A stretch of DNA of 64,000 bases from Streptomyces sp. CG4. Lineage in GTDB: Bacteria; Actinomycetota; Actinomycetes; Streptomycetales; Streptomycetaceae. Made by a program: the position numbers and the translations under genes. Positions within the stretch are counted from its first letter, which is position 1, and every line of letters starts with the position of its first letter. The stretch is taken from NCBI RefSeq assembly GCF_041080655.1, contig NZ_CP163525.1, positions 4,960,001 through 5,024,000 on the forward strand, given 5' to 3'. Shown here one piece after another: positions 9,663 to 18,122 of this stretch. The notes beneath the pieces were generated by a model that did no database searches, was not told where the DNA came from, and saw only the letters and a program-made list of their open reading frames with translations.

Positions 9663-9842
9663 GCCGGAGGGGCCTGACTCGCCGCGCCGGATCGCCTGCT
9701 GAGGCGGCCGGTGCGGTCGAGGAACGGCGGAATGGCGGCTGACCGGGGTGGGGGCGCCACACCGGCTGGCCGCTCGGTCCACCCGGTCGGGCCCCTGCTG
9801 TTCCGGGGTGCGAGCCGGGGCTGTCCAGCCGCGGAGGCGGGG

Positions 9843-10697
9843 TCACTCGGGCCGGTGCTCCGGGCCGCCGAAGTCCGGGCTCGTGTAGTCCGGGCTGGTG
9901 AAGCTCGGGCGGCCGGAGTCGGCGCCGTCGTCGGGGCTGCTGAAGCCGGGGCGGTCGTATCCCAGCCGGGGCATACGGCCGCTCGGGGCGGACGGGGTGG
10001 TGCGGTGCAGGGCGGCTGCTCCGGGCTCGGCGAGAGCCTCCCGCAGGAACGGCAGGATGCCGCGCTCCAGCAGGGCGTCCCGCCAGGCCGCTCTTGCCTT
10101 GTCCAGTTCCCGGTGGGCCGCGTCCAGCGCCTTGGCCTGTGCCGAGTTGCCGTTGCGCAGGGCGGTGAGGAGCAGTCCGACGGCGGCGACGAGGATCGCC
10201 GCCGCGGTCACCGCGCCGAACACCCAGCCGGCGGTGAGCATGGTCTGGGCGAATGCCTGACCGGGGCTCAGCGTCTTCAGGATGTAGCCGACGAGCAGGA
10301 AGATCGCCGCAGCCGTTCCGGAGAGGACGGGAGCCAGTACGGCGATGATCGCGATGGCGCCCGCGCCGGTGCTCTCGGCCGCATCGCCGAAGGTGGTGAC
10401 GAGCCCGGTCGTGGCCGAACCCGGCTGCGTGGAAGCGGAGCCGCCGGTGGCCGCGGCGGCCATCGCCGGGTGCCGCAGTTCCTCGCGGACCTTCACATAG
10501 TGCTGGTATTCGGCCGCGGCGGCGGCCGTGATCAAGGCGGAGGCGCTGAGCGCCATGGTGCGCAGTTGTTCAGGGTTGAGCCGCTGTCCGACAGCGGCCA
10601 GTTCCGGTCGGTGTGGTGCGGAGCGCAGCGCCTCATCGAGGAGCCGCTCGAATTCCTGGCGGTCCTCGCTCTGCAGGTACTGCGGAACGCTGTTCAT
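9843..10697 (-). CDS. Hypothetical protein with two membrane helices and a coiled-coil region
   Basis: I do not recognise this 284-aa protein. It starts MNSVPQYLQSEDRQEF; a GGGGG ribosome site lies six bases before the ATG (an ATG six bases earlier is less well spaced). Two strong hydrophobic segments are near residues 137-163 and 174-203. They are followed by an Ala/Arg-rich helical stretch (AKALDAAHRELDKARAAW) that could form a coiled coil, and a Pro/Ser/Asp-rich tail with SPD repeats. Both long ends are probably on the same side of the membrane. It stands alone upstream of the metallophosphoesterase end. Confidence 0.72.
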   Translation of the reverse strand: MNSVPQYLQSEDRQEFERLLDEALRSAPHRPELAAVGQRLNPEQLRTMALSASALITAAAAAEYQHYVKVREELRHPAMAAAATGGSASTQPGSATTGLVTTFGDAAESTGAGAIAIIAVLAPVLSGTAAAIFLLVGYILKTLSPGQAFAQTMLTAGWVFGAVTAAAILVAAVGLLLTALRNGNSAQAKALDAAHRELDKARAAWRDALLERGILPFLREALAEPGAAALHRTTPSAPSGRMPRLGYDRPGFSSPDDGADSGRPSFTSPDYTSPDFGGPEHRPE

Positions 10698-10883
10698 GTG
10701 CATCCCCCGATGCTCCGTAGGGCTTGGGGCTCGCACGCCGGCGAGCCGTCGGGCAGAAACGGAGGGGAGCCTGCTACGGATAAGCCGATGGTAGAGCCGT
10801 GACGGCACGTGGTGACAGGGGGTTGCCGGAAATTGCCCCCGCCTGCGTGAACTCCGCCGGGGGGACGCCTGCCCACGGAACGG

Positions 10884-11963
10884 TCAGGTAGTCAGGGGGA
10901 GTTGCCGTACCAGTAGTTTTCCGGCCATGGTCACCCCGCCGTCCATCGCGATGGCGAGCCCGTCGGCGTAGACGTGCGGTCCCTCCACGACCGGGCCGGT
11001 GCCCTCCTCTCCGTCCTCGGAGCCGACCTCGCCGAGGAGGTAGGGAATCGGACTGTGGCCGTGAACGATGCGGGTGCCGCCGTACGTATCGAGAAGGGAG
11101 CGGACGGCGTCTGCGCCGCCCTCGTCGCGGAAGGAGAAGCGCTTGGTGAACTTGCGGAACAGATCCCAGCATTCGTCCGCGTCGTTGCGGGTGAGCGTCT
11201 CACGGACGGTGTCGTTCACCGCCTCGATGGAGTCGCCGTAGTCGAGATAGGCGGTGGTGTCCGAGTGCACGAGCAGGTAGCCGTCGACCAGTTCGAGGGC
11301 GTCGAGGCGGGCCATCCACTGCAGATGGTGGTCCTGGAGGCGGTCCATGTCGGTCTTCTGACCGCCGTTGAGCAGCCAGGCCGCCTGGAAGGTGGCGGTG
11401 CCCGCGCCGGAGTTGACGGGCGTGTCGCCGAACCGCTTGGCGCCGAGCAGCAGCAGTTCGTGGTTGCCCATGAGGGCCTTGCAGTAGCCGCCGGCCGCCG
11501 CGGCCTCGGCGGACAGCCGCATCACGAGGTCGATGACGCCGATGCCGTCGGGTCCGCGGTCGGTGAAGTCGCCGAGGAACCACAACCGGGCGGTGCCGGC
11601 GCACCACTGGCCCGAGGCGTCGATCAGCCCCTGCTCCTGCAGGGCGGTCACCAGTTCGTCGAGGTATCCGTGGACGTCTCCGACGACGAACAGCGGTCCG
11701 GGGCCGGTCGCGGGCTGCGGTTCCGGGGTGGCGGGCGCCGGTTCGACGGGGACCTGGAGCGTCGGCGTCCGGGTGACGACGGGAAGGTCGCGCTGGGTGG
11801 GGGTGTAGTCGTCGGGGTACGCCTCGTCGGCGGGCGGCGCGGAGTCGCCCGGGTGGGCGGTGCGGGTGTACGGACCGGTCTCGTGGACGTACGCCGGTAC
11901 CCGGAAGTCGCGCAGCGTCGCCGTCCGCTCCACTTCGGGTCCCTGACCGGCCCCCTGAGTCAT
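10884..11963 (-). CDS. Calcineurin-like metallophosphoesterase
   Basis: About 359 aa, starting at an ATG (MTQGAGQGPEV) with GGAGGGG four bases upstream. The core begins near residue 100 and shows the full metal-binding series: VVGDVHGYLDEL, FLGDFTDRGPDG, LMGNHELLLLG and a late VHGHSPIPYL histidine pair. This is the PPP/ApaH-like class of binuclear phosphoesterases. Likely a phosphoprotein or dinucleotide phosphatase; substrate unknown. The N-terminal 95 residues are a poorly structured Pro/Thr-rich region. No partner gene is apparent. Confidence 0.9.
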   Translation of the reverse strand: MTQGAGQGPEVERTATLRDFRVPAYVHETGPYTRTAHPGDSAPPADEAYPDDYTPTQRDLPVVTRTPTLQVPVEPAPATPEPQPATGPGPLFVVGDVHGYLDELVTALQEQGLIDASGQWCAGTARLWFLGDFTDRGPDGIGVIDLVMRLSAEAAAAGGYCKALMGNHELLLLGAKRFGDTPVNSGAGTATFQAAWLLNGGQKTDMDRLQDHHLQWMARLDALELVDGYLLVHSDTTAYLDYGDSIEAVNDTVRETLTRNDADECWDLFRKFTKRFSFRDEGGADAVRSLLDTYGGTRIVHGHSPIPYLLGEVGSEDGEEGTGPVVEGPHVYADGLAIAMDGGVTMAGKLLVRQLPLTT

Positions 11964-12291
11964 CAGACCCCTCCACCATCGCGCCGCAGCTGCACCGCTT
12001 CGGACTGCCTGGTCGCAGCGGTCCACGGTGTCGTGGGCCCATCATAGGAATGCGCGTCGCGCCGTGTGATGACCCAGGGGTGGTGAATCGGAACAAGACT
12101 CCAGTTCACCGCGGCTTTCGCCCCGTTTGGTCAGGTGTTCGGCCGGCTGCGCGCCGACCGAACCCCCGGCTCACCGGTCGCCGGTCTGTCGTGTCCCCTC
12201 CAGCGGACGATGCATGTACAGGGTGCGCGCCCCGTTTTTCGACGCCGTTCCCCGTCCTCCGGTGCCGCCCACCCGGTCCTGTTCGTCCGTG
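11964..12291. other. Intergenic stretch with no recognised feature
   Basis: This 328-base stretch lies between the LacI-regulator stop and the metallophosphoesterase start, both on the reverse strand. Short open frames here lack codon bias and family motifs. It should contain the metallophosphoesterase promoter, but no convincing -10/-35 pair or hairpin was seen. Confidence 0.5.
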
Positions 12292-13404
12292 CTACCTGTC
12301 GTCCGGGGTCCGCGGCGGGCTGACCGTCGTGCGGGGCAGGCGCCGCTGGGAGGAGGTGCGCACGATCAGCTCGGTCGGTATCACCTGCTCGACCGGCTGG
12401 TCCGACTCCACGCCCTCGATGGCGTCGATGAGCAGCTGGACGACCGCGGTGCCGATGCGGCGCGGTTTCAGCGAGAGCGTGGTGATGGGCGGCTCGGTGC
12501 TGGCGTACACCATGGACTCGCTGCAGCACACGAGCAGCAGGTCGTCGGGGACGCGCAGTCCGTAGCGCCGGGCGGCGGCCAGCAGATCGGTGCCGTTGGG
12601 GTCGAACAGGCCGTAGACCGCGTCGGGCCGGTCGGGGCGGGCGAGCAGCCGGTCGGCGGCGACGGCGCCCGCACACGGGTCGTGCGCCGGGTAGGCCTCG
12701 TAGACCGGGTCCTGGCCGACCCGCTCGCACCAGTGCAGGTAGGCGGTGGTCGACAGATGGGTGTACGTGTCCGTCGTCGTGCCGGTGAGCAGGCCGATAC
12801 GGCGGGCGCCGGCGTCGGCGAGGTGGTCGAGGATGCCGAGGACGGCGGCCTCGTGGTCGTTGTCGACCCAGGCGGTGACCGGCAGTGAGCCGGCCGGGCG
12901 GCCGTCGGAGACGACCGGGAGTCCCTGCCGGACCAGTTCGCTGACCACCGGGTCCTGGTCAGAAGGGTCGATGACGACCGTGCCGTCCAGGGCGACGTTG
13001 GACCACACGTCGTGGCGCGAGGTCGCGGGCAGGATGACGAGGGCGTAGCCGCGGGCGAGCGCGGCCGAGGTGGCGGCCCGCGCCATCTCGGCGAAGTACG
13101 CGAACTCCGTGAAGGTGAAAGGTTCATCCCCGTACGTCGTCACGGTCAGGCCGATCAGGCCCGACTTGCCGGTACGGAGGGTGCGGGCGGCGGCCGAGGG
13201 GCGGTACCCCAGCCGGTCGGCGACCTCACGGACATGGCGCCGGGTGGCATCCGGGAGCCGCCCCTTGCCGTTGAGGGCGTCGGAGACGGTTGTGATGGAG
13301 ACTCCGGCGGCGGCGGCCACGTCTCTGATGCCCGCCCGGCTCGGCCGACTGCCTCGACGTGAGGTTTCCGCGCGGCTCACCTGGTGCTTCCCTGCTGCTG
13401 TCAT
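12292..13404 (-). CDS. LacI-family transcriptional regulator
   Basis: Repressor-type regulator of about 370 aa. The LacI helix-turn-helix is near residue 28: IRDVAAAAGVSITTVSDALNG, followed by the hinge YRPSAAARTLRTGKSGLIGL. The remainder is a periplasmic-binding-protein-like sensor (DGTVVIDPSDQDPVV, RIGLLTGTTTDTYTH, PDAVYGLFDPNGTDLL). In this family the ligand is usually a sugar or nucleoside, but no transport or catabolic operon adjoins it here, so the target is unknown. The start MTAAGKHQVSRAE is chosen over a longer frame that begins at 13470. Confidence 0.92.
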   Translation of the reverse strand: MTAAGKHQVSRAETSRRGSRPSRAGIRDVAAAAGVSITTVSDALNGKGRLPDATRRHVREVADRLGYRPSAAARTLRTGKSGLIGLTVTTYGDEPFTFTEFAYFAEMARAATSAALARGYALVILPATSRHDVWSNVALDGTVVIDPSDQDPVVSELVRQGLPVVSDGRPAGSLPVTAWVDNDHEAAVLGILDHLADAGARRIGLLTGTTTDTYTHLSTTAYLHWCERVGQDPVYEAYPAHDPCAGAVAADRLLARPDRPDAVYGLFDPNGTDLLAAARRYGLRVPDDLLLVCCSESMVYASTEPPITTLSLKPRRIGTAVVQLLIDAIEGVESDQPVEQVIPTELIVRTSSQRRLPRTTVSPPRTPDDR

Positions 13405-13834
13405 GGCGAGCCGATAGTAGGGCTCATGCGGTGGGGTAGTGCGGACGCATATGCACGCGTTGACAGGCACGTTTCTGCATGGTCAGTCAGGGTGAACTAC
13501 CTTAGAAACAAAGGATGTTGACCGTTCCATCGGTAGGACGTGACTTGTCAACGCGCATGGGCCTGCCAAGTGTCCGATGTTTCGAAGAGGTCTCAACTCA
13601 CCTGCACGAGGGATGCGCGCCACGGCGCGAGCCACCGGCGCGTAGATATATGTATGGCGCGCCCCTTGATACGTACGCCTTCGTACGGTGATGCCCTCGA
13701 TGGCACCGAGTCGGGCGTGGCTCGCGTATTGCAGGCCCACCACCTGTACGCACCGGGGCCGAATCCTCATAAGGTGAGGAGTATTGGAAGCCGGCGGCGT
13801 CGACGGTCCGCCGGTGGTCGCGAGGAGGACTGCG
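13405..13834. other. Divergent intergenic region between the LacI regulator and hisC-type gene
   Basis: This 430-base region holds the promoters of both flanking genes. Visible elements: a dyad CCTTAGAAACAAAGG at 13500-13514 that could be an operator, a palindromic CGTACGCCTTCGTACG, and a GGCGCG/CGCGCC pair around an AT-rich TAGATATATGTAT segment. None can be assigned to a factor. GC content is lower than in the flanking genes. No gene is seen. Confidence 0.45.
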
Positions 13835-14914
13835 GTGAGCGAGACGAGCCCCAAGCTGCGCGCCGAGCTGGAGGGTATCCCCACCTACAAGCCGGGTAAG
13901 CCCGCCGCGGCCGGCGGACCGGTCGCCTACAAGCTGTCCTCCAACGAGAACCCCTACCCGCCGCTGCCCGGCGTGATGGAGAGCGTGACCGCGGCTGCCG
14001 CCAGCTTCAACCGCTACCCGGACATGGCGTGCACCGGGCTGATGGACGAGCTGTCGAAGTGTTTCGGCGTCCCGGTCTCCCACGTGGCCACCGGCACCGG
14101 CTCGGTGGGCGTCGCCCAGCAGCTCATCCAGGCCACCAGCGGTCCCGGCGACGAGGTGATCTACGCCTGGCGGTCCTTCGAGGCGTACCCGATCATCACG
14201 CAGATCAGCGGCGCCCGGTCGGTGCAGGTGCCGCTCACGCCCGGCGATGTGCACGACCTGGAGGCGATGGCGGACGCGATCACCGACCGGACGCGTCTGA
14301 TCTTCGTCTGCAACCCCAACAACCCGACCGGCACGGTGGTGCGGCGAGCCGAGCTGGAGCGGTTCCTCGACCGGGTGCCCGGCGACGTCCTGGTCGTGCT
14401 GGACGAGGCCTACCGCGAGTTCATCCGCGACCCCGAGGTGCCCGACGGCGTCGAGCTGTACCGGAACCGGCCCAACGTCTGTGTCCTGCGCACCTTCTCC
14501 AAGGCCTATGGGCTCGCGGGGCTGCGCGTCGGTTTCGCGATCGCCCATGAGCCGGTCGCGGCGGCGCTGCGCAAGACGGCGGTGCCCTTCGGCGTCAGCC
14601 AGCTCGCGCAGGAAGCGGCGATCGCCTCGCTGCGGGCCGAGGACGAGTTGTTCGGCCGGGTCGGCTCGCTGGTGTGCGAGCGCACGCGCGTGGTCGACGC
14701 GCTGCGCGGCCAGGGCTGGACCGTGCCGGAGACGCAGGCGAACTTCGTCTGGCTACGGCTGGGGGAGCGTACGGTCGCGTTCGCTCAGGCCTGCGAGCAG
14801 CACGGTGTGGTGGTCCGGCCGTTCCCGGGCGAGGGTGTGCGGGTGACGGTCGGAGAGACCGAGGCGAACGACATCTTCCTGAAGGTGACAGAGGCGTTCC
14901 GCAAGGAGCTGTAG
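13835..14914 (+). CDS. hisC: Histidinol-phosphate aminotransferase family (HisC-type, possibly aromatic aminotransferase)
   Basis: Fold-type I PLP aminotransferase of 359 aa. Motifs: KLSSNENPYPPLPGV, CNPNNPTGTVVRRAEL, VLDEAYREFIRD and RTFSKAYGLAGLRVGF, where the SK lysine binds PLP. The GTG start has GAGGAGG seven bases upstream. HisC converts imidazole acetol phosphate to histidinol phosphate, but in actinobacteria a second HisC-like protein outside the his operon often acts as phenylalanine/aromatic aminotransferase. No other his genes are here, so this copy is probably that second type; pheA lies 23 kb away. Confidence 0.92.
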   Translation: MSETSPKLRAELEGIPTYKPGKPAAAGGPVAYKLSSNENPYPPLPGVMESVTAAAASFNRYPDMACTGLMDELSKCFGVPVSHVATGTGSVGVAQQLIQATSGPGDEVIYAWRSFEAYPIITQISGARSVQVPLTPGDVHDLEAMADAITDRTRLIFVCNPNNPTGTVVRRAELERFLDRVPGDVLVVLDEAYREFIRDPEVPDGVELYRNRPNVCVLRTFSKAYGLAGLRVGFAIAHEPVAAALRKTAVPFGVSQLAQEAAIASLRAEDELFGRVGSLVCERTRVVDALRGQGWTVPETQANFVWLRLGERTVAFAQACEQHGVVVRPFPGEGVRVTVGETEANDIFLKVTEAFRKEL

Positions 14915-14927
14915 CTAAGCGGCGGTT

Positions 14928-15305
14928 TTACTCGTCGATCAGTTCCACGCGGACGGGGTCACCGTCGCGGATGGACGCCAGGTTCCGGGCGTCCGTGTCC
15001 AGGCGCCCCAGGATGTTGCACGGGCTCGCGAGGCGGCACTCGTCGCCTCGCGAGATCGGTGTGGGGCCGTAGGGGAGGGCGAGCGCGTTGCCGTCCGTCC
15101 AGAAGGCCACCGTGCCCGGTTCTACGACCTGCCGGGCGTCAGTTTCACGTGAAACGGCGACACCTGTGTCGAAATAGACCTCCTCGCCCCATGTGCGGGC
15201 GGTGGAGGTGAGTGGCAGTGCCTTGGTGAGGGCCTGGGCGGTTGGTGTGTCTGCGTCGAGGGTCGCGGTGACGTTTCCCGCGGGCCAGGAAATACGTATC
15301 TGCAT
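14928..15305 (-). CDS. Cyclophilin-like fold protein (PF04126 type)
   Basis: A 125-aa protein starting MQIRISWPAGNVTATL. The pattern TARTWGEEVYFDTGV followed by VEPGTVAFWTDGNALALPYGPTP matches the small cyclophilin-like family (PF04126, TM1367 type), a beta-barrel of unknown function with no catalytic prolyl isomerase residues. It ends 13 bases from the convergent aminotransferase gene. A perfect parS site lies within the coding sequence at 15142-15155, where it encodes VSRET. Confidence 0.85.
   Translation of the reverse strand: MQIRISWPAGNVTATLDADTPTAQALTKALPLTSTARTWGEEVYFDTGVAVSRETDARQVVEPGTVAFWTDGNALALPYGPTPISRGDECRLASPCNILGRLDTDARNLASIRDGDPVRVELIDE
15142..15155. promoter_or_regulatory. 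parS site (perfect, intragenic)
   Basis: GTTTCACGTGAAAC, the exact 14-bp ParB-binding palindrome of Streptomyces. Sites of this kind are clustered around oriC and nucleate ParB complexes for segregation of chromosomes into spores. This one lies inside the cyclophilin-like gene. Confidence 0.92.
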
Positions 15306-15414
15306 GGCGTGCAATTCAACAATATGTTGAAGATGCTGCCAAGGTCCTGACGGGAAGGCGAGGGGGGACCCCCCGTCGGTTGCCGAAAATCAGTGCGTCA
15401 TAATGGCTTGTGAA

Positions 15415-15430
15415 TGTGAACGCGTTCACA
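15415..15430. promoter_or_regulatory. Rex operator (ROP) upstream of cydA
   Basis: TGTGAACGCGTTCACA, a perfect 16-bp palindrome identical to the Rex-operator consensus known from the S. coelicolor cydABCD promoter. Rex is an NADH/NAD+ sensor that releases DNA when NADH rises, which induces the bd oxidase under oxygen limitation. It lies 82 bases before the cydA start, suitable for repression at the promoter. An additional TTGTGAA half-site precedes it. Confidence 0.93.
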
Positions 15431-15512
15431 AGCGCGACCCGATTGCCCTGTATGTACGAGATAAGCAGGGCAAGCCGCCGCTGTACCACGCCGTAGTAAG
15501 GAGAGTGACGAC

Positions 15513-17021
15513 GTGGACCTGGCTCTGGCGCCGGAGACACTGGCGCGCTGGCAGTTCGGCATCACCACCGTCTACCACTTTCTGTTCGTCCCGCTGACCA
15601 TCTCCCTGGCCGCCCTCACGGCCGGGCTGCAGACGGCCTGGGTGCGCACGGAGAAGGAGAAGTACCTCAGAGCGACGAAGTTCTGGGGCAAGCTCTTCCT
15701 GATCAACATCGCCATGGGTGTGGTCACGGGCATCGTCCAGGAGTTCCAGTTCGGCATGAACTGGTCCGACTACTCGCGGTTCGTCGGTGACATCTTCGGT
15801 GCCCCGCTCGCCTTCGAGGCGCTGATCGCGTTCTTCTTCGAGTCCACCTTCATCGGTCTGTGGATCTTCGGCTGGGACAAGCTGCCCAAGAAGATCCATC
15901 TGGCCTGCATCTGGATGGTCTCGATCGGCACGATCCTGTCGGCGTACTTCATCCTCGCGGCCAACTCCTGGATGCAGCACCCGGTCGGATACAAGATCGA
16001 CAAGGCGAAGGGCCGGGCCGAGCTGACCGATTTCTGGGCCGTGCTGACCCAGAACACCGCACTCAGCCAGGCCTTCCACACCCTGTCCGCAGCCTTCCTG
16101 ACCGGTGGCGCCTTCATGGTGGGCATCGCCGCCTACCACCTGGCCCGCAAGAGGCACATCCGCGAGATGAAGACCTCGCTGCGGCTCGGCCTGGTCACCG
16201 TGGTCATCGCAGGTCTGCTCACCGCGATCAGCGGTGACACCCTCGGCAAGGTCATGTTCAAGCAGCAGCCCATGAAGATGGCGGCCGCCGAGGCGCTGTG
16301 GGACGGGCAGAAGCCGGCACCCTTCTCGATCTTCGCCTACGGCGATGTGGAGAAGGGCCACAACACCGTGGCCATCGAGATACCCGGTCTGCTGTCCTTC
16401 CTCGCCGACGACGACTTCACCTCGTACGTCCCCGGCATCAACGACGTCAACAAGGCCGAGCAGCAGAAGTTCGGTCCGGGCGACTACCGGCCCAACATCC
16501 CGGTCGCCTTCTGGGGCTTCCGCTGGATGATCGGCTTCGGTATGTCCTCCTTCGCCATCGGTCTGGCCGGACTGTGGCTGACCCGCAAGAAGTTCATGCT
16601 GCCGAAGCATCTACGGGTCGGCGAGGACGAGGTACCGCACCTGGTGCTGTTCAAGAACAAGGCGCTCAGTCCGAAGCTCACGCCCTGGTACTGGCGCATC
16701 GCGACCTGGACCCTGGCCTTCCCGCTGATCGCCAACTCCTGGGGCTGGATCTTCACCGAGATGGGCCGCCAGCCGTGGGTCGTCTACGGCGTCCTGCAGA
16801 CCCGGCACGCGGTCTCCCCCGGTGTCTCCCAGGCCGAGGTCCTCACCTCGATGCTCGTCTTCACCTCGCTGTACGCGATCCTCGCCGTGGTCGAGGTCAA
16901 GCTGCTCGCGAAGTACGTCAAAGCCGGCCCGCCCGAGCTGACCGAGACCGACCTCAATCCGCCCACGAAGATCGGCGGCGACACCCGTGACGCCGACAAG
17001 CCGATGGCCTTCTCGTACTAG
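15513..17021 (+). CDS. cydA: Cytochrome bd ubiquinol/menaquinol oxidase subunit I
   Basis: Haem-containing subunit of the high-affinity terminal oxidase bd in the cytoplasmic membrane, 502 aa. Family signatures: ARWQFGITTVYHFLFVPLT at the N-terminus with a haem-ligand histidine, EFQFGMNWSDYSRFVGDIFG, AFFFESTFIGLWIFGWDKL, GYKIDKAKGRAE in the quinol-binding loop, and GWIFTEMGRQPWVVYG. About nine membrane helices. The GTG start follows an AAGGAG site. It is first of cydA-cydB-cydCD and lies under the Rex operator; cydB begins 15 bases after the stop. Confidence 0.97.
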   Translation: MDLALAPETLARWQFGITTVYHFLFVPLTISLAALTAGLQTAWVRTEKEKYLRATKFWGKLFLINIAMGVVTGIVQEFQFGMNWSDYSRFVGDIFGAPLAFEALIAFFFESTFIGLWIFGWDKLPKKIHLACIWMVSIGTILSAYFILAANSWMQHPVGYKIDKAKGRAELTDFWAVLTQNTALSQAFHTLSAAFLTGGAFMVGIAAYHLARKRHIREMKTSLRLGLVTVVIAGLLTAISGDTLGKVMFKQQPMKMAAAEALWDGQKPAPFSIFAYGDVEKGHNTVAIEIPGLLSFLADDDFTSYVPGINDVNKAEQQKFGPGDYRPNIPVAFWGFRWMIGFGMSSFAIGLAGLWLTRKKFMLPKHLRVGEDEVPHLVLFKNKALSPKLTPWYWRIATWTLAFPLIANSWGWIFTEMGRQPWVVYGVLQTRHAVSPGVSQAEVLTSMLVFTSLYAILAVVEVKLLAKYVKAGPPELTETDLNPPTKIGGDTRDADKPMAFSY

Positions 17022-17036
17022 GCCGGGGGAACAGTC

Positions 17037-18056
17037 ATGGAACTTCACGACGTCTGGTTCGTCCTGATCGCCGTCCTGTGGACCGGCTACTTCTTCCTGG
17101 AGGGCTTCGACTTCGGGGTCGGCATCCTCACCAAGCTGCTGGCCCGCAACCGGCCGGAGCGGCGGGTGCTGATCAACACCATCGGACCCGTCTGGGACGG
17201 CAACGAGGTGTGGCTGCTCACGGCCGGCGGAGCGACCTTCGCCGCGTTCCCGGAGTGGTACGCCACCCTCTTCTCCGGCTTCTATCTGCCGCTGCTGGTC
17301 ATCCTGGTCTGTCTGATCGTCCGAGGCGTCGCCTTCGAGTACCGTGCGAAGCGACCCGAGGAGAACTGGCAGCGCAACTGGGAGACAGCGATCTTCTGGA
17401 CTTCGCTGATCCCGGCGTTCCTGTGGGGTGTGGCCTTCGCGAACATCGTGCGGGGCGTCAAGATCGACCAGCACTTCGAGTACGTCGGCAGCCTCGGGGA
17501 TCTGCTCAACCCCTACGCCCTGCTCGGCGGTCTGGTGACGCTCACGCTGTTCACCTTCCACGGAGCGGTCTTCACCGCGCTCAAGACCGTGGGCGACATC
17601 CGGGTGCGGGCGCGGAAGCTGGCGCTGTGGGTCGGTCTCGTCACGGCCGTCGTGGCGCTCGGTTTCCTGCTGTGGACGCAGGCACACAGCGGTAATGGCA
17701 GGAGCCTGGTGGCTCTGGCCGTGGCGGTCGTGGCCCTGGTGGCCGCGCTGGTGGCCAATCAACTCGGGCGTGAGGGTTGGGCGTTCGCGCTCTCCGGCGT
17801 CACGATCGTGGCCGCGGTGGCGATGCTCTTCCTGTCGCTCTTCCCGAACGTCATGCCGTCCACGCTCAACGGGGACTGGAGTCTGACGGTCACCAACGCC
17901 TCGTCGAGCCCGTACACCCTGAAGATCATGACGTGGCTGGCTGCCATCGCCACACCCCTGGTGGTGCTCTACCAGGGCTGGACCTACTGGGTGTTCCGCA
18001 AGCGGATCGGCACGCAGCACATCGCATCCGATGCCACGGCCGGCGCCGCACACTGA
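17037..18056 (+). CDS. cydB: Cytochrome bd oxidase subunit II
   Basis: Second subunit of the bd oxidase, 339 aa, with eight to nine membrane helices. The N-terminus carries the CydB pattern (FFLEGFDFGVGIL, then TIGPVWDGNEVWLLTAGGATFAAFPEWY), and PFAM-type blocks EENWQRNWETAIFW and KIMTWLAAIATPLVVLYQGWTYW near the end. Length and start (ATG 15 bases after cydA) are typical. It is followed by a 30-bp perfect palindrome that contains a parS site, then the cydCD transporter gene. Confidence 0.97.
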   Translation: MELHDVWFVLIAVLWTGYFFLEGFDFGVGILTKLLARNRPERRVLINTIGPVWDGNEVWLLTAGGATFAAFPEWYATLFSGFYLPLLVILVCLIVRGVAFEYRAKRPEENWQRNWETAIFWTSLIPAFLWGVAFANIVRGVKIDQHFEYVGSLGDLLNPYALLGGLVTLTLFTFHGAVFTALKTVGDIRVRARKLALWVGLVTAVVALGFLLWTQAHSGNGRSLVALAVAVVALVAALVANQLGREGWAFALSGVTIVAAVAMLFLSLFPNVMPSTLNGDWSLTVTNASSSPYTLKIMTWLAAIATPLVVLYQGWTYWVFRKRIGTQHIASDATAGAAH

Positions 18057-18063
18057 GTCCGTC

Positions 18064-18093
18064 GAGGGTGTGTTTCACGTGAAACACACCCTC
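18064..18093. terminator. 30-bp perfect palindrome after cydB with an embedded parS site
   Basis: Fifteen-base arms (18064-18078 and 18079-18093) are exactly complementary. The centre, 18072-18085, is the parS sequence GTTTCACGTGAAAC, extended on each side by TGTG/CACA and GAG/CTC. As RNA it would form a strong hairpin seven bases after the cydB stop, so it may attenuate transcription as well as bind ParB. Confidence 0.85.
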
Positions 18094-18108
18094 TGGACCG
18101 AAGGGCAC

Positions 18109-18122
18109 GTTTCACGTGAAAC
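18109..18122. promoter_or_regulatory. parS site overlapping the cydCD start codon
   Basis: A second perfect GTTTCACGTGAAAC, 37 bp centre to centre from the first. The cydCD GTG start codon (18116-18118) lies inside it, directly after an AAGGG ribosome site at 18101-18105. The sequence therefore has two jobs, in ParB binding and in translation initiation. Confidence 0.92.

Noticed and set aside
16611..18053. 480-codon reverse frame opposite cydA/cydB
   Set aside because: Asp/Gln/Gly/Arg-rich composition typical of antisense frames in high-GC DNA; no ribosome site or homology.
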